The translations under genes were made by a program, and so were the position numbers. Below the pieces are notes generated by a model that worked only from the letters and a program-made list of their open reading frames with translations, was not told the DNA's origin and searched no databases. A DNA stretch of 50,562 nt from Pauljensenia hongkongensis (GTDB taxonomy: Bacteria; Actinomycetota; Actinomycetes; Actinomycetales; Actinomycetaceae): assembly GCF_001746855.1 (NCBI RefSeq), contig NZ_CP017298.1:1069142-1119703 (forward strand), written 5' to 3'. Below are positions 1 to 9,142 of the stretch, one piece after another; position 1 is the stretch's first letter, and every line of letters starts with the position of its first letter.

Positions 1-282
1 GGGGGCCGACCGGGGGGCGAGGGCGCGCCACGCGGCCCCGGGCAGGTCCACATGGGCGACCTGGTGCCGGGCGTGCACTCCGGCGTCCGTGCGCCCCGCG
101 ACCGTGGTCGCCACCGGTTGGCGCACCAGGGTGGACAGCACGGCCTCGAGCTCGCCCTGGACGGTGCGCAGTCCCGGCTGGGCGGCCCAGCCGTGGAAGC
201 GCGTGCCGTCGTAGGCGAGGTCGATGCGGACCCGCACCCGTTCCTCCCCCGCGGCGGCGGGCGCGGGGGGCGGCGGGCTCAC
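1..282 (-). CDS. truA: tRNA pseudouridine(38-40) synthase TruA, N-terminal part
   Basis: Partial gene running off the left edge; 94 codons are visible from a GTG start at 282-280. The translation contains the TruA hallmark GRTDAGVHA with the catalytic Asp at residue 66, preceded by [19 protein letters not shown], which matches the TruA N-terminus. The family converts U38-U40 of tRNA anticodon arms to pseudouridine. Its GTG overlaps the TGA of the upstream ROK kinase in a GTGA quadruplet, so the two are probably translationally coupled. truA downstream of rplQ is the usual actinobacterial order; here one gene lies between them. Confidence 0.93.
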   Translation of the reverse strand, partial: MSPPPPAPAAAGEERVRVRIDLAYDGTRFHGWAAQPGLRTVQGELEAVLSTLVRQPVATTVAGRTDAGVHARHQVAHVDLPGAAWRALAPRSAP

Positions 283-1028
283 AACTCCCACGCGCGGACC
301 CCGCCGATGATGCCCGCGTCATTGGGGACGATGATGATGTCGTCGCCCATCTTCGCGCGGTTCGCGGCGGTGATCCGTTTCGAGTTGCCGCCCCCCATGT
401 AGAGGCGGTCCCACATGTACATGGCGCGCAGGCCGTCCACGACGCGCCGCACCCGCCGTGACCAGTGCGTGTCGCCCAGGCGCAGCCGCTCGTGCTCGCC
501 GATGTAGTCGTCGTAGGTGAGCCCCCAGCGCACGAAGCCCTGGGACACCTCGACGTGGGGCGCCAGCACCCCGCCGTCGAAGACCGCGTTGCCCAGGCCC
601 GTGCCCAGGGTGATGATCATCTCGAGGCCGCGCCCGGTGACCGCCCCCGCCCCCGCGACCTCCGCGTCGTTGAGGACCTTCGTCGGCAGGGACAGGGCGG
701 CCGCGATGGCGCGCCCCATGTCGAAGTGGTCCCACTGCTCGACGAGTTCGGGCAGCACCCTGGACCTGGGCCCGTCCTTGGTGATGTAGTGCGGCGTCGC
801 GACGACGACGCCGTGGCGGATCATGCCGGGCATTCCCATGGTGACCCGGGTGGCGCGGGGCAGGCCCGCTGCCAGGTCGCACACCGTTCGGACGAGGAGT
901 CCGGGGGGCAGCGGGTAGGGCGTGGGGACCCGCCGGGCGGGGGCCACCATGGTCCCCTTCTCATCGACGACGGATCCTTTGATGCCTCCGCCTCCGCAGT
1001 CGATCGCCAGAGTCATTTCATGGGACAT
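279..1028 (-). CDS. ppgK: ROK-family sugar kinase, polyphosphate-glucokinase-like
   Basis: 249 residues. The N-terminus [15 protein letters not shown] is the ATP/phosphate-binding motif of ROK kinases and [15 protein letters not shown] is the second phosphate motif. The sugar-binding segment around LNDAEVAG carries the expected Asn-Asp pair. The length (about 250) and the absence of the zinc-binding CxCGxxGC motif of typical ROK repressors and glucokinases resemble actinobacterial polyphosphate glucokinases, which phosphorylate glucose using polyP or ATP. The start could be Met5 rather than Met1. It is inserted between rplQ and truA and overlaps truA by four bases. ROK membership is secure; polyP use is inferred from family resemblance. 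Confidence 0.8.
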   Translation of the reverse strand: MSHEMTLAIDCGGGGIKGSVVDEKGTMVAPARRVPTPYPLPPGLLVRTVCDLAAGLPRATRVTMGMPGMIRHGVVVATPHYITKDGPRSRVLPELVEQWDHFDMGRAIAAALSLPTKVLNDAEVAGAGAVTGRGLEMIITLGTGLGNAVFDGGVLAPHVEVSQGFVRWGLTYDDYIGEHERLRLGDTHWSRRVRRVVDGLRAMYMWDRLYMGGGNSKRITAANRAKMGDDIIIVPNDAGIIGGVRAWEL

Positions 1029-1063
1029 GCTCCAAGGCTACCGGCCCGGCGCCGATATGCGAA

Positions 1064-1089
1064 GGCCCGGGCGCCGCGGCGCCCGGGCC
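1064..1089 (-). terminator. GC-rich hairpin after rplQ
   Basis: A perfect 12-bp inverted repeat (1064-1075 with 1078-1089) lies 33 bases past the rplQ stop and before the ROK kinase start. No strong U-run follows, as is common for actinobacterial terminators. It probably ends or attenuates the ribosomal operon. Confidence 0.6.
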
Positions 1090-1121
1090 CCACGCGGGTC
1101 AGCGGCCCGCGCCGGGGGTTC

Positions 1122-1715
1122 TCACTCCTCCTCGGCGACCTGCTCGGCGGCGTCGGCCGCCGTGCCGGCCTCGACGGCGATGCGCTCGGCCTCCTCGGCC
1201 TTCGCCGCGTCGCCCTCCTCGCGCGCTTCTTCGGCGCGCTCGGCGGCGGCACCAGCCGCTTCCCCGGCCTCCTTCGCGACCTCCGCGGCTGCGGCCTTCT
1301 CGGCGGCCTTGGCGGCAGTGCGCTCGGCGGAGGAGACGACGGCCTTCTTCTCGACCTTCTCCATGACGAGCTCGATGCGCATCAGGGGGGCGTTGTCGCC
1401 CTTGCGGTTGCCGACTCGGACGAGGCGGGTGTAGCCGCCCCGGCGCTCGGGGTCCATCGCGGGCACGATCTCGTCGAAGAGCGTGTAGACGGCGTCCTTG
1501 GAGGGGACCTTCTTGAGGACCGTGCGCCGGGCGTGCATGTCCCCGCGCTTGGCCTTGGTGATGAGCTTCTCCATGTAGGGGCGCAGGACCTTGGCCTTGG
1601 CCTCGGTGGTGGTCACAGCGCGGTGCTCGATGAGCTGCTTGGCCAGGTTGGACAGGATCAGCTTCTGGTGTGCCGGGCTTCCGCCCAGGCGGGCACCCTT
1701 CTTGGGGGTGGGCAT
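1122..1715 (-). CDS. rplQ: 50S ribosomal protein bL17
   Basis: 197 residues starting [20 protein letters not shown], the standard bL17 N-terminus. The conserved domain ends near residue 118. Residues about 120-197 form an Ala/Glu-rich, probably helical, charged tail not found in E. coli bL17 (127 aa) but seen in longer actinobacterial versions. It follows rpoA by 38 bases as the last ribosomal gene of the cluster. bL17 sits near the exit tunnel of the large subunit. Confidence 0.97.
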   Translation of the reverse strand: MPTPKKGARLGGSPAHQKLILSNLAKQLIEHRAVTTTEAKAKVLRPYMEKLITKAKRGDMHARRTVLKKVPSKDAVYTLFDEIVPAMDPERRGGYTRLVRVGNRKGDNAPLMRIELVMEKVEKKAVVSSAERTAAKAAEKAAAAEVAKEAGEAAGAAAERAEEAREEGDAAKAEEAERIAVEAGTAADAAEQVAEEE

Positions 1716-1753
1716 GTTGTCTCCTACGGATTGAATGCGTCCAACGGACGCGG

Positions 1754-2749
1754 TCAGCTGGACTGGTCGTCCGAAAAGATCGACGGCGAATCGCCCTCGC
1801 CGAAGCTCGGCATGACCGAGTCCTTCAGCGTCATCCCGAGGGTGGCCAGGGATTCCTTGATCTCCTCGATCGACTTGGTGCCGAAGTTGCGGATGTCGAG
1901 CAGGTCGGCCTCGGAGTGGGCGACCAGTTCGCCGACGGTGAGGATGCCGCGACGGCGCAGGGCGTTGTAGGAACGCGACTGCAGGTTGAGGTTCTCAATG
2001 GGCAGGGCCAGGTCGGCGGCCAGGGTGGCGTCGGTGGTGGAGGGGCCCACCTCGATGCCCTCGGCCTCCTCGTTGAGCTCGCGCATGAGGCCGAAGAGCT
2101 CGACCAGCGTCTTGCCCGCCGAGGCGATGGCGTCGCGCGGGGTGATCGCGGGCTTGGTCTCCACGTCGATGACGAGGCGGTCGAAGTCGGTGCGCTGCTC
2201 GACGCGCGTCGCCTCGACCTTGTAGGTCACCTTGACGACCGGCGAGTAGATCGAGTCGATCGGGATGCGCGAGATCTCGGCCTGCGGATCCTTGTTCTGG
2301 GCGGCGGAGACGTAGCCGCGGCCGCGCTCGACGGTCAGTTCGATCTCCAGCTTGCCCTTCTCGTTGAGGGTGGCCAGGTGGAGGTCGGGGTTGTGGATCT
2401 CGACCCCGGCGGGCGGCGTGATGTCGCCCGCGACGACCGGGCCGGGGCCGGCCTTGCGCAGGTACATCACGACGGGCTCGTCGTTCTCCGAGGAGAGCAC
2501 GATCTGCTTGATGTTGAGGATGATCTCGGCGACATCCTCCTTCACCCCTTCGATCGTGCGGAACTCGTGGGGAACCCCGTCGATGCGGATGGAGGTGACC
2601 GCGGCGCCCGGGATCGAGGACAGCAGGGTACGGCGCAGCGAGTTGCCGAGCGTGTACCCGAAGCCGGGCTCGAGGGGCTCCAGCGTGAAACGGGAGCGCA
2701 GGTCGCTGACCTTTTCTTCGGTCAGGATGGGTCGCTCTGCAATGAGCAC
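1754..2749 (-). CDS. rpoA: RNA polymerase subunit alpha
   Basis: 331 residues from a GTG start, with an AAGGA ribosome-binding site seven bases upstream. The N-terminal assembly domain shows [21 protein letters not shown]. The C-terminal domain holds the helix-hairpin-helix region [19 protein letters not shown] with [10 protein letters not shown], which contacts UP elements and activators. The protein nucleates assembly of beta and beta' (rpoBC, 24 kb away in this window). The 133-base gap before it contains several hairpins and a possible TATAGC -10 box at about 2777-2782, so rpoA-rplQ may have its own promoter as well as readthrough. Confidence 0.98.
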   Translation of the reverse strand: MLIAERPILTEEKVSDLRSRFTLEPLEPGFGYTLGNSLRRTLLSSIPGAAVTSIRIDGVPHEFRTIEGVKEDVAEIILNIKQIVLSSENDEPVVMYLRKAGPGPVVAGDITPPAGVEIHNPDLHLATLNEKGKLEIELTVERGRGYVSAAQNKDPQAEISRIPIDSIYSPVVKVTYKVEATRVEQRTDFDRLVIDVETKPAITPRDAIASAGKTLVELFGLMRELNEEAEGIEVGPSTTDATLAADLALPIENLNLQSRSYNALRRRGILTVGELVAHSEADLLDIRNFGTKSIEEIKESLATLGMTLKDSVMPSFGEGDSPSIFSDDQSS

Positions 2750-2824
2750 GTCTTGTTCCTTTCTTACCGGTGCCCGCTATATGACACCGGAACTGGTTTC
2801 CCGCAGGCGCGGGACAGGGAGGGT

Positions 2825-2870
2825 GGATGCGCGCGCATCCAGACGTGGGGACCGCCCCTTGGGGCGTCCC
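2825..2870 (-). other. hairpin cluster between rpsK and rpoA
   Basis: Two adjacent inverted repeats: a perfect 16-bp palindrome at 2825-2840, and a bulged 10-bp stem at 2848-2858/2861-2870. A shorter one lies at about 2800-2813. All sit just after the rpsK stop. They could be a partial terminator or an RNA-processing/attenuation site inside the alpha operon. The sequence shows the structure but not the function. Confidence 0.45.
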
Positions 2871-2882
2871 GGCGGGTCGCGC

Positions 2883-3290
2883 TCAGCCGCGGCGGCGCTT
2901 GGGGGGACGGGTGCCGTTGAAGGCCTGGGGCGTGACGTCCTGGATCGAGCCGATCTCGAGGCCGGCCGCCTGCAGGGAGCGGATCGCGGTCTCGCGGCCG
3001 GAGCCGGGGCCCTTGACGAAGACGTCGACCTTCTTCATGCCGTGCTCCTGGGCGCGGCGCGCTGCCGCCTCGGCGGCGAGCTGGGCGGCGAAGGGCGTCG
3101 ACTTGCGGGAGCCCTTGAAGCCGACCTGGCCGGAGGACGCCCAGGCGACGACGGCGCCCGTGGGGTCCGTGAGGGAGACGATGGTGTTGTTGAACGTCGA
3201 CTTGATGTAGGCGTGGCCGTGGGTGACGTTCTTGGAGATCTTGCGGCGCGGCTTGCGCCCCGCGCCGGAGCGGGCGTTCTTGGTTGCCAT
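2883..3290 (-). CDS. rpsK: 30S ribosomal protein uS11
   Basis: 135 residues. The core [19 protein letters not shown] and the C-terminal [18 protein letters not shown] are diagnostic for uS11, a platform protein of the small subunit near the E site. It lies in the order rpmJ-rpsM-rpsK-rpoA-rplQ, 53 bases after rpsM. The N-terminus is rich in Arg/Lys, as usual for actinobacterial uS11. Confidence 0.98.
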   Translation of the reverse strand: MATKNARSGAGRKPRRKISKNVTHGHAYIKSTFNNTIVSLTDPTGAVVAWASSGQVGFKGSRKSTPFAAQLAAEAAARRAQEHGMKKVDVFVKGPGSGRETAIRSLQAAGLEIGSIQDVTPQAFNGTRPPKRRRG

Positions 3291-3343
3291 TGTGGTTCAG
3301 TTCCTTCTAGTCGCGGAATCATCCACCCGGGGGTGGCGGCGCC

Positions 3344-3718
3344 TTACTTGGCCTTCTTCTTGCCTGCAACGGTGCGCTTGGGGCCCTTGCGGGTGCGCGC
3401 GTTGGTCTTGGTGCGCTGGCCGTGGACGGGCAGGCCCCGGCGGTGGCGCAGGCCCTGGTAGGAGCCGATCTCGATCTTGCGACGGATGTCGGCCTGAACC
3501 TCGCGGCGGAGGTCGCCCTCAACCTTGAAGTTGGCTTCGATGTAGTCACGGAGCTTGACGAGTTCCTCTTCCGTCGCGTCCTTGACGCGGGTGTCCGGGC
3601 TGACGCCGGTGGCGGCGAGGGTCTCGGCGGCGCGGGTGCGGCCGACTCCGTAGATGTAGGTGAGCGCGATCTCGAGCCGCTTCTCGCGGGGGAGGTCGAC
3701 GCCGGCGATACGTGCCAT
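3344..3718 (-). CDS. rpsM: 30S ribosomal protein uS13
   Basis: 124 residues starting [20 protein letters not shown]. It contains the helix-hairpin-helix and the basic tail [21 protein letters not shown], which reaches the P-site tRNA and the subunit bridge in the small-subunit head. The 148 bases before it, back to rpmJ, carry only short GC-rich inverted repeats. Confidence 0.98.
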   Translation of the reverse strand: MARIAGVDLPREKRLEIALTYIYGVGRTRAAETLAATGVSPDTRVKDATEEELVKLRDYIEANFKVEGDLRREVQADIRRKIEIGSYQGLRHRRGLPVHGQRTKTNARTRKGPKRTVAGKKKAK

Positions 3719-3866
3719 TGCTGTGGTGCTCCAGTTGTTCCTCGGAGGTCGTCACCGCCCGGTCCGGGCGAGCGGCCCGGCCCCGGCCTCCGAACCGGGG
3801 GTCGCCCCGCGCGGGGCGCTTAGAGCGGTGCTGTGGGGCGTGGCGCCCCGCGGGTCGCAGCGGGCC

Positions 3867-3980
3867 TCAGCCCTGGCGCTGCTTGTGCCTGGGGTTGTCG
3901 CAGATGACCATGACGTTGCCGTGGCGACGAATCACCTTGCACTTGTCACAGATCTTCTTGACACTCGGCTTGACCTTCAT
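3867..3980 (-). CDS. rpmJ: 50S ribosomal protein bL36 (zinc-binding form)
   Basis: 37 residues: [19 protein letters not shown], then [18 protein letters not shown] and a TGA stop. Cys11, Cys14, Cys27 and His32 are the zinc ligands of the C+ form. It lies between infA and rpsM, its standard place. ATG is at 3980-3978, with GAGGT upstream as ribosome-binding site. No zinc-free paralogue appears in this window. Confidence 0.97.
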   Translation of the reverse strand: MKVKPSVKKICDKCKVIRRHGNVMVICDNPRHKQRQG

Positions 3981-4019
3981 GGTTGTTACCTCCACTGCCC
4001 TCGGGCAGTCAGTGTCGTG

Positions 4020-4241
4020 TCACTTGTAGCGGTAGACGATACGGCCCCGGGAGAGGTCGTAGGGGCTGAGCTCGACGACGACTCGGTCCTCGGGCAGGAT
4101 GCGGATGTAGTGCTGGCGCATCTTCCCCGCGATGTGGCCGAGGACCACGTGGCCGTTCTTGAGCTCCACCCGGAACATGGCATTGGGCAGGGCCTCGACG
4201 ACCGTGCCCTCCATCTCGATGACGCCGTCTTTCTTTGCCAT
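4020..4241 (-). CDS. infA: translation initiation factor IF-1
   Basis: 73 residues starting [20 protein letters not shown], a single OB-fold with [26 protein letters not shown]-1 binds the 30S A site during initiation. The open frame extends 33 codons upstream, but this ATG is preceded by GGAGGA (about 4246) and matches the family start. It follows a promoter located at the end of map. Confidence 0.98.
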   Translation of the reverse strand: MAKKDGVIEMEGTVVEALPNAMFRVELKNGHVVLGHIAGKMRQHYIRILPEDRVVVELSPYDLSRGRIVYRYK

Positions 4242-4364
4242 ATCCTCCGTCTGTCCTCTACATGTCTCGGATAGGGTGCGGCGGATGCCGCTGGGCGGGC
4301 GCGGCGGCACCCGTCGGATGCGACACGCCCAAGCGTCCACCTTACGGCATCGGCGCCGTGATCT

Positions 4365-4389
4365 GGTAGTCGACCGCCTGTCGACTACC
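4365..4389 (-). promoter_or_regulatory. hairpin in infA mRNA leader
   Basis: A perfect 10-bp inverted repeat (4365-4374 with 4380-4389, 5-base loop) sits in the predicted 5' leader of infA, about 12-15 bases past the inferred transcription start. It may be an operator, attenuator or mRNA-stabilising stem. There is no U-run on the minus strand, so it is not an obvious terminator. Confidence 0.45.
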
Positions 4390-4407
4390 TCACGTTAATT
4401 CGCTCAC

Positions 4408-4435
4408 ATTCTATCCGGAGCGGGCCCGGCGTCAG
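4408..4435 (-). promoter_or_regulatory. promoter for infA-rpmJ-rpsM-rpsK
   Basis: On the minus strand CTGACG (4435-4430) and TAGAAT (4413-4408) are separated by 16 bases. They match the primary-sigma -35 (4/6) and -10 (5/6) boxes. The -35 overlaps the map stop codon. This would let infA and the downstream alpha operon be transcribed independently of secY-adk-map. Confidence 0.55.
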
Positions 4436-5352
4436 TCGAGGCTGATGGGCGCCACGCCGTAGGGGGCCAGCCCCGCCGCTCCGCCGTCGCGGGCGGTGAG
4501 CACGCACACGCCCCCTTCGGCGATCGCGATCGTGTGCTCCCAGTGGGCCGCGTCCCCGCCGTCCTCGGTGCGCACCGTCCACCCGTCGTCCTCGGTGCGC
4601 GTGGCGATGCCCCCGCTGACCAGCATCGGCTCGACGGCCAGCACCATGCCCTTCTTGAGGCGCGGGCTGCGGCCGCGGGCGTTGAAGTTGAGCACCTCGG
4701 GCTCCATGTGCATCTTCGTGCCGATGCCGTGGCCCGTGTACTCCTCGATGATCCCGGCCTCCCAGCCGAGTTCCCGGGCGCGCGCGGCGACGACGTCCTC
4801 CACTGCCGCGCCCACCGCGCTCACCCGCCTTCCGGTGGCGAGCGCCGCCAGCGCCGCCCACAGGCACTCCCGGGTCACGGTGTCCAGCTCACGGCGGCGC
4901 CGCAGCGCCGCGCTCTCCGGGTCCTGCCCGCCGCCCGCCGGTTCCGCGGCCGCGCGCTCCCCCGCCGCGAAGGCCGCGTCGTCGATCCACGGGTCGGACA
5001 CGACCACCGAGAACGCCGCGTCCCCGTGCCACTGCCTGCCCCGCCGCGTCAACCAGGCGCCGCAGTCGAAGCTCACGAGGTCGCCCGCGCGCAGCCGGTA
5101 GCCGCCGGGGATCCCGTGCACGACGACGTCGTTGACCGAGACGCACACGGTCGCGGGGTAGTCGTAGTAGCCCAGGAAGTTCGAGGCCGCCCCGGCCGCG
5201 GCTATCGCGTCGGAGCTGACGGCGTCCAGCTCCGCGGTGGTCACGCCCGGGCGCACCGCCTCGCGCAGCTTCTCGTGGATGCCCGCCACGACGAGGCCGG
5301 CCTCGCGCATGAAGCGGAGCTCCTGGGCGGTCTTGAGCTCGATCCGCCCCAT
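4432..5352 (-). CDS. map: methionine aminopeptidase, type I
   Basis: 306 residues. The metal ligands are all visible: Asp in SFDCGAW, Asp in WHGDAAF, His in GHGIGTKMHMEPE, Glu in LAVEPML and Glu in HWEHTIAIAEGG. The substrate-side His is in VVHGIPGG. It removes initiator Met from nascent proteins. It is longer than the roughly 255-residue norm because of a 40-residue Ala/Gly/Glu-rich insertion around residues 125-165, after the second metal Asp. Its ATG overlaps the adk stop by one base (TGATG), so secY, adk and map form one coupled unit. Confidence 0.96.
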   Translation of the reverse strand: MGRIELKTAQELRFMREAGLVVAGIHEKLREAVRPGVTTAELDAVSSDAIAAAGAASNFLGYYDYPATVCVSVNDVVVHGIPGGYRLRAGDLVSFDCGAWLTRRGRQWHGDAAFSVVVSDPWIDDAAFAAGERAAAEPAGGGQDPESAALRRRRELDTVTRECLWAALAALATGRRVSAVGAAVEDVVAARARELGWEAGIIEEYTGHGIGTKMHMEPEVLNFNARGRSPRLKKGMVLAVEPMLVSGGIATRTEDDGWTVRTEDGGDAAHWEHTIAIAEGGVCVLTARDGGAAGLAPYGVAPISLD

Positions 5353-5930
5353 CAGCGCCGCGCCACGGAGTCCAGGACTGTGTTGATGCGGGCGGTGACC
5401 TCGTCGATGGTGCCCTTGCCGTCGACGGCCTCCAACAGGTCCTGGTCGACGTAGTAGGTGGCCACGGGCTCCGTCTGCTGGCGGTAGACCTCGAGGCGGC
5501 GGCGCATCACGGGCTCCGTGTCGTCCGAGCGGTGCTGCTCCTGGGCGCGCTTGAGCATGCGGGCCACGACCTCGTCCTCGTCGACCTGGATCTCGACGAC
5601 CACGTCGATCTGCTTGCCCAGGTCGAGCAGCATGTCCCGCAGCGTGTGCGCCTGCTCGACGCTGCGCGGGTAGCCGTCCAGCAGGAAGCCGTCGGCGGTG
5701 TCGGGGGCGGCCAGGCGCGCCCGGACCATCGTGTTGGTCACCGAGTCCGGCACGAACTCGCCGCGGTCCATGTACGCCTTCGCCTGTTTGCCGATCTCGG
5801 TGCCCTCCGCCATGTTCGCGCGGAAGATGTCGCCCGTCGAGATGGCCGGGATGGAGAGGCGCTGCGCGATGCGCGCGGCCTGCGTCCCCTTCCCGGCTCC
5901 GGGGGGGCCGAGCAGAATGACAACGGTCAT
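5352..5930 (-). CDS. adk: adenylate kinase, short (LID-less) form
   Basis: 192 residues from ATG at 5930-5928. The P-loop GPPGAGKGTQ is at residues 8-17, STGDIFR binds AMP and DGYPR is present. The LID region is a short loop (QEQHRSDDTEP) without the zinc-finger domain of longer enzymes. The reaction is ATP + AMP to 2 ADP in the cytosol. The start overlaps the secY stop in an ATGA quadruplet, with GGAGGAAC-like pairing upstream. The open frame continues upstream antisense-free inside secY, but that part is not coding. Confidence 0.97.
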   Translation of the reverse strand: MTVVILLGPPGAGKGTQAARIAQRLSIPAISTGDIFRANMAEGTEIGKQAKAYMDRGEFVPDSVTNTMVRARLAAPDTADGFLLDGYPRSVEQAHTLRDMLLDLGKQIDVVVEIQVDEDEVVARMLKRAQEQHRSDDTEPVMRRRLEVYRQQTEPVATYYVDQDLLEAVDGKGTIDEVTARINTVLDSVARR

Positions 5931-7219
5931 AGGAGGAACCCTTCGTAGTGGTGCTGCTGCAGTTGCGTGTTGATCTCCTTGACGGTCTGCAGGCCGACGC
6001 CGATGATGATCAGCAGGGTCGTTCCGCCGAACGGCATGTCGCCGCTGGCCAGGTTGAGCGGGATGATCAGCAACGACGGCAGCAGCGCGATGATCACCAG
6101 GTAGACCGCCCCTGCCGAGGTGATGCGGTTGATGACGTAGCGCAGGTACTCCGCGGTCGGGCGGCCCGCCCGGTAGCCCGGGATGAAGCCGCCGTAGCGC
6201 TTCATGTTGTCGGCGACCTCGTCGGGGTTGAAGGTGATGGCCGTGTAGAAGAACGCGAAGAACAGCGTCATGAGGGCGTACAGCGCCAGGTAGAAGCCTG
6301 AGGACTGCGTGAAGTGGCCGGAGATCCACTGCACCCAGCCGTCCGTCGGCTGGCCGAACTGGGCGACCATCGGCGGCAGCGCCAGGATCGAGGAGGCAAA
6401 GATGACGGGGATGACGCCCGACATGTTGATCTTGAGGGGGATGTAGGTGGTCGTGCCGCCGTACTGGCGCCGCCCGACCATCCGTTTGGCGTACTGGACG
6501 GGGATGCGGCGCTGGGCCTGCTCGACGTAGACGACCGCGAGTGCGACGACGAGCAGCAGCACGAGGATCACCAGGACCGAGCCCCACTTGCCCGCGCGCC
6601 CGATGCCGAGCATCTGCGAGGGGAGCCGGGCGGCGATGGAGGTGAAGATCAGCAGGGACATGCCGTTGCCGATGCCCCTCTCGGTGACGAGCTCGCCGAG
6701 CCACATGATGACGCCCGTGCCCGCCATCATGACGACGATCATCATGAGGAAGGTCAGCACCGAGCGGTCCTTGATGACCTCCTGGTTGCAGCCCGCGAAG
6801 AGCTGCCCGGAGCGGGCGAGGGAGATCGTGGTCGTGGACTGGAGGACGCCCAGGAAGATCGTGAGGTAGCGGGTGTACTGGGTGAGCTTGGCCTGCCCGG
6901 ACTGGCCCTCCTTGTGGAGGTCGTCGAAGCGCGGGATCACGACCCGCAGCAACTGGATGATGATCGAAGCGGTGATGTACGGCATGATGCCGAGGGCGAA
7001 GACCGACAACTGGAGCAGGGCACCGCCGGAGAAGATGTTCACCAGGTCGAGCAGCGACGCCTCGTTCTGCTGGGCGATGCACGCCTGGATGGCCGTCGAG
7101 TTGACTCCGGGCGTCGGGATGAACGATCCCAGGCGGAACACGGCCATGATGAACAGCGTGAACAGCAGTTTCCGACGAAGGTCGGGGGTACGGAACGCCT
7201 GTGCGAATGCACTGAGCAA
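5927..7219 (-). CDS. secY: Sec translocon subunit SecY
   Basis: 430 residues with about ten hydrophobic segments. The N-terminus MLSAFAQAFRTPDLRRKLLFT and the signatures RLGSFIPTPGV, QLSVFALGIMPYITASIIIQLL and VPIPVQYAKR-like RIPVQYAKRMVG are typical. SecY is the channel for preprotein export and membrane insertion. The start is TTG, with AGGAGG five bases upstream. A hairpin separates it from rplO, so part of its transcription may come from a promoter in 7220-7368. It overlaps adk by four bases. Confidence 0.97.
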   Translation of the reverse strand: MLSAFAQAFRTPDLRRKLLFTLFIMAVFRLGSFIPTPGVNSTAIQACIAQQNEASLLDLVNIFSGGALLQLSVFALGIMPYITASIIIQLLRVVIPRFDDLHKEGQSGQAKLTQYTRYLTIFLGVLQSTTTISLARSGQLFAGCNQEVIKDRSVLTFLMMIVVMMAGTGVIMWLGELVTERGIGNGMSLLIFTSIAARLPSQMLGIGRAGKWGSVLVILVLLLVVALAVVYVEQAQRRIPVQYAKRMVGRRQYGGTTTYIPLKINMSGVIPVIFASSILALPPMVAQFGQPTDGWVQWISGHFTQSSGFYLALYALMTLFFAFFYTAITFNPDEVADNMKRYGGFIPGYRAGRPTAEYLRYVINRITSAGAVYLVIIALLPSLLIIPLNLASGDMPFGGTTLLIIIGVGLQTVKEINTQLQQHHYEGFLL

Positions 7220-7368
7220 GGCTTCCTCCTACGGTGATGGGCGTGCGGGCGCGATGCCCGAGACTCGGACAGCTTACCCGACAGGGGTCGGGAAGCGCGA
7301 GATCCGAGCACGAGAGCTGGTAACAATGTGGTCCGCCCGTGCGCGTTCGCGCTGGTCGGGCAGACGGA

Positions 7369-7401
7369 ACGGGGGCGATCCGGACTCCGGACCGCCCCCG
7401 T
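7369..7401 (-). terminator. hairpin between rplO and secY
   Basis: Inverted repeat 7369-7377/7393-7401 (9 bp) continues inward after one mismatch as 7379-7383/7387-7391, with a 3-base loop. It lies six bases past the rplO stop. It would end or reduce spc-operon transcription before secY. Confidence 0.65.
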
Positions 7402-7406
7402 CGGCT

Positions 7407-7874
7407 TCAGCGCGCGGAAATGGTCCCGCCCGCTGCTGTGATCTTCGCCTCGGCCGATGACGACCAGGAGTCGGCCTCGACCTCGAGTTTCACGCTCAAC
7501 TCGCCTCCGCCCAGGACCTTCACGGGCGCGGAGTCCCGGACCGCGTGCTTGGCGATCAGGTCCTCGACCGTCACCTTGCCGCCCTCGGGGAAGAGCTCCC
7601 CGAGCTTGCCGACGTTGACGACCTGGTACTCGACCCGGAACGGGTTCTTGAAGCCGCGGAGCTTGGGCAGGCGCATGTGGATCGGCATCTGCCCGCCCTC
7701 GAAACCGGCCGCGACCTGGTAGCGGGCCTTCGTGCCCTTGGTGCCGCGGCCTGCGGTCTTGCCCTTGGAGCCCTCGCCGCGGCCCACACGGGTCTTGGCG
7801 GTCTTGGCGCCGGGCGCGGGGCGCAGGTGGTGCAGCTTGACGATCTGCGCGTCCTTCTTCGTGGAGTCCGCCAT
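7407..7874 (-). CDS. rplO: 50S ribosomal protein uL15
   Basis: 155 residues with [22 protein letters not shown] and the Gly-rich [19 protein letters not shown] typical of the extended N-terminal arm of uL15, which threads into 23S rRNA. The C-terminal [10 protein letters not shown] is also conserved. Two bases separate its ATG from the rpmD stop. It is the last gene before the hairpin upstream of secY. Confidence 0.97.
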   Translation of the reverse strand: MADSTKKDAQIVKLHHLRPAPGAKTAKTRVGRGEGSKGKTAGRGTKGTKARYQVAAGFEGGQMPIHMRLPKLRGFKNPFRVEYQVVNVGKLGELFPEGGKVTVEDLIAKHAVRDSAPVKVLGGGELSVKLEVEADSWSSSAEAKITAAGGTISAR

Positions 7875-7876
7875 TG

Positions 7877-8062
7877 TCAGTCGACCTCCTCAGCGGTCAC
7901 CAGGTGGCGCACGGTGCGGATGGCGCCCAGAACGGCGTCCGACTCCTCGCGCACGACACTCTGGCCGATCTTGCGCAGCCCGAGGGTGCGCAGCGTGTCC
8001 TTCATGTTCTGCCTGGAGTGGGCAGACGACTTCACCTGTGTGATTTTGATCTTCTTCGCCAT
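7877..8062 (-). CDS. rpmD: 50S ribosomal protein uL30
   Basis: 61 residues, [20 protein letters not shown], then [15 protein letters not shown] with the conserved Leu-Gly-Leu-Arg turn. The chosen ATG overlaps the rpsE stop by one base (TGATG). A GTG one codon earlier is also possible. uL30 is a peripheral large-subunit protein. Confidence 0.95.
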   Translation of the reverse strand: MAKKIKITQVKSSAHSRQNMKDTLRTLGLRKIGQSVVREESDAVLGAIRTVRHLVTAEEVD

Positions 8063-8742
8063 CACTTGGCCTCCCCTGCAACGGCGCTGGCGTTCTCCGC
8101 CGCCTCCTTGGCCGCCCGCTTGTCGGCCTCGCCCTCCGCGCGGGCGCGGAGCATCGAGGCGGGCGCGACGCGCTCGAGGGGCAGGCCGCGGCGGGCCGCG
8201 ACGGCCTCGGGCTGCTCGAGCCGCTTGAGGGCATCAACGGTCGCGTGCACGATGTTGATGGCGTTGGAGGAGCCAAGGGACTTGGTGAGCACGTCGTGGA
8301 CGCCGGCCGCCTCCAGGACGGCGCGCACCGGGCCGCCGGCGATGACGCCGGTGCCGGGGGCGGCGGGGCGCAGCAGGACGATGCCCGCGGTGTCGCGCCC
8401 CTCGACCAGGTGGGTGATGGTCCGCCGGATCATCGGGACGCGGAAGAAGTTCTTCTTCGCCTCCTCGACGCCCTTCGAGATGGCCTGGGGGACCTCCTTG
8501 GCCTTCCCGTAGCCGACGCCCACTGTGCCCTCGCCGTCGCCGACCACGACCAGGGCCGTGAAGGAGAAGCGGCGCCCGCCCTTGACGACCTTGGAGACGC
8601 GGTTGATCGTGACGACGCGCTCGATGTACTCGTTCTTGTTCTCGTTGTTGCGGCGCCCGTCGCGGTCCGAACGACCCGAGCGGCGCTCACGGCGGTCGCC
8701 GTCGCCGGCCTGACCGTTCCTGTCTCGCTGCTGTGCAGCCAT
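8062..8742 (-). CDS. rpsE: 30S ribosomal protein uS5
   Basis: 226 residues from ATG at 8742-8740. A basic low-complexity N-terminus of about 37 residues precedes [23 protein letters not shown], the conserved loop involved in fidelity and spectinomycin binding, which looks wild-type. [14 protein letters not shown] and [16 protein letters not shown] complete the fold. The last 30 residues form an Ala/Glu/Lys tail. AAAGAGAGAT upstream can serve as ribosome-binding site. A longer open frame upstream overlaps rplR and is not needed. Confidence 0.96.
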   Translation of the reverse strand: MAAQQRDRNGQAGDGDRRERRSGRSDRDGRRNNENKNEYIERVVTINRVSKVVKGGRRFSFTALVVVGDGEGTVGVGYGKAKEVPQAISKGVEEAKKNFFRVPMIRRTITHLVEGRDTAGIVLLRPAAPGTGVIAGGPVRAVLEAAGVHDVLTKSLGSSNAINIVHATVDALKRLEQPEAVAARRGLPLERVAPASMLRARAEGEADKRAAKEAAENASAVAGEAK

Positions 8743-8770
8743 CAGATGATCTCTCTTTCTTTCGGCCCGT

Positions 8771-9142
8771 TCACAGCTCGAGTCCGCCCTCGCGGGCGGC
8801 CTCGGCGACGGCCGCGACACGGCCGAAGTACTTGTTGCCACCGCGGTCGAAGACGACGGCGCTGATCCCCGCGGCCTTCGCGCGCTCGGCGACGGCCGCG
8901 CCGACCTTGCGGGCCCGCTCGGTCTTGGTGCCACCGGCAGCGGCGATATCGGCCTCGATGTCCGAGGCGGACACCAGGGTGTGGCCGATGGTGTCGTCGA
9001 TCACCTGCACCACCATATGGCGGTTGGAGCGGGTGACGACCATGCGGGGGCGCTCGGGCGTGCCGTTGATCTTCTTGCGGAGGCGCAGGTGGCGGCGCTT
9101 GCGCGCGACGGCCTTGCCCTTGCCCTTGATCGAGTAAGCCAT
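8771..9142 (-). CDS. rplR: 50S ribosomal protein uL18
   Basis: 123 residues. [21 protein letters not shown] is the 5S-rRNA-binding N-terminus; [27 protein letters not shown] is the conserved end. Its ATG overlaps the rplF stop (TGATG), with a GTG one codon earlier as alternative. uL18 helps place 5S rRNA in the central protuberance. Confidence 0.97.
   Translation of the reverse strand: MAYSIKGKGKAVARKRRHLRLRKKINGTPERPRMVVTRSNRHMVVQVIDDTIGHTLVSASDIEADIAAAGGTKTERARKVGAAVAERAKAAGISAVVFDRGGNKYFGRVAAVAEAAREGGLEL

Noticed and set aside
5931-7082. Upstream extension of the adk reading frame
   Set aside because: It lies entirely in secY; the adenylate kinase N-terminus begins at 5930 with a ribosome-binding site and ATGA overlap.
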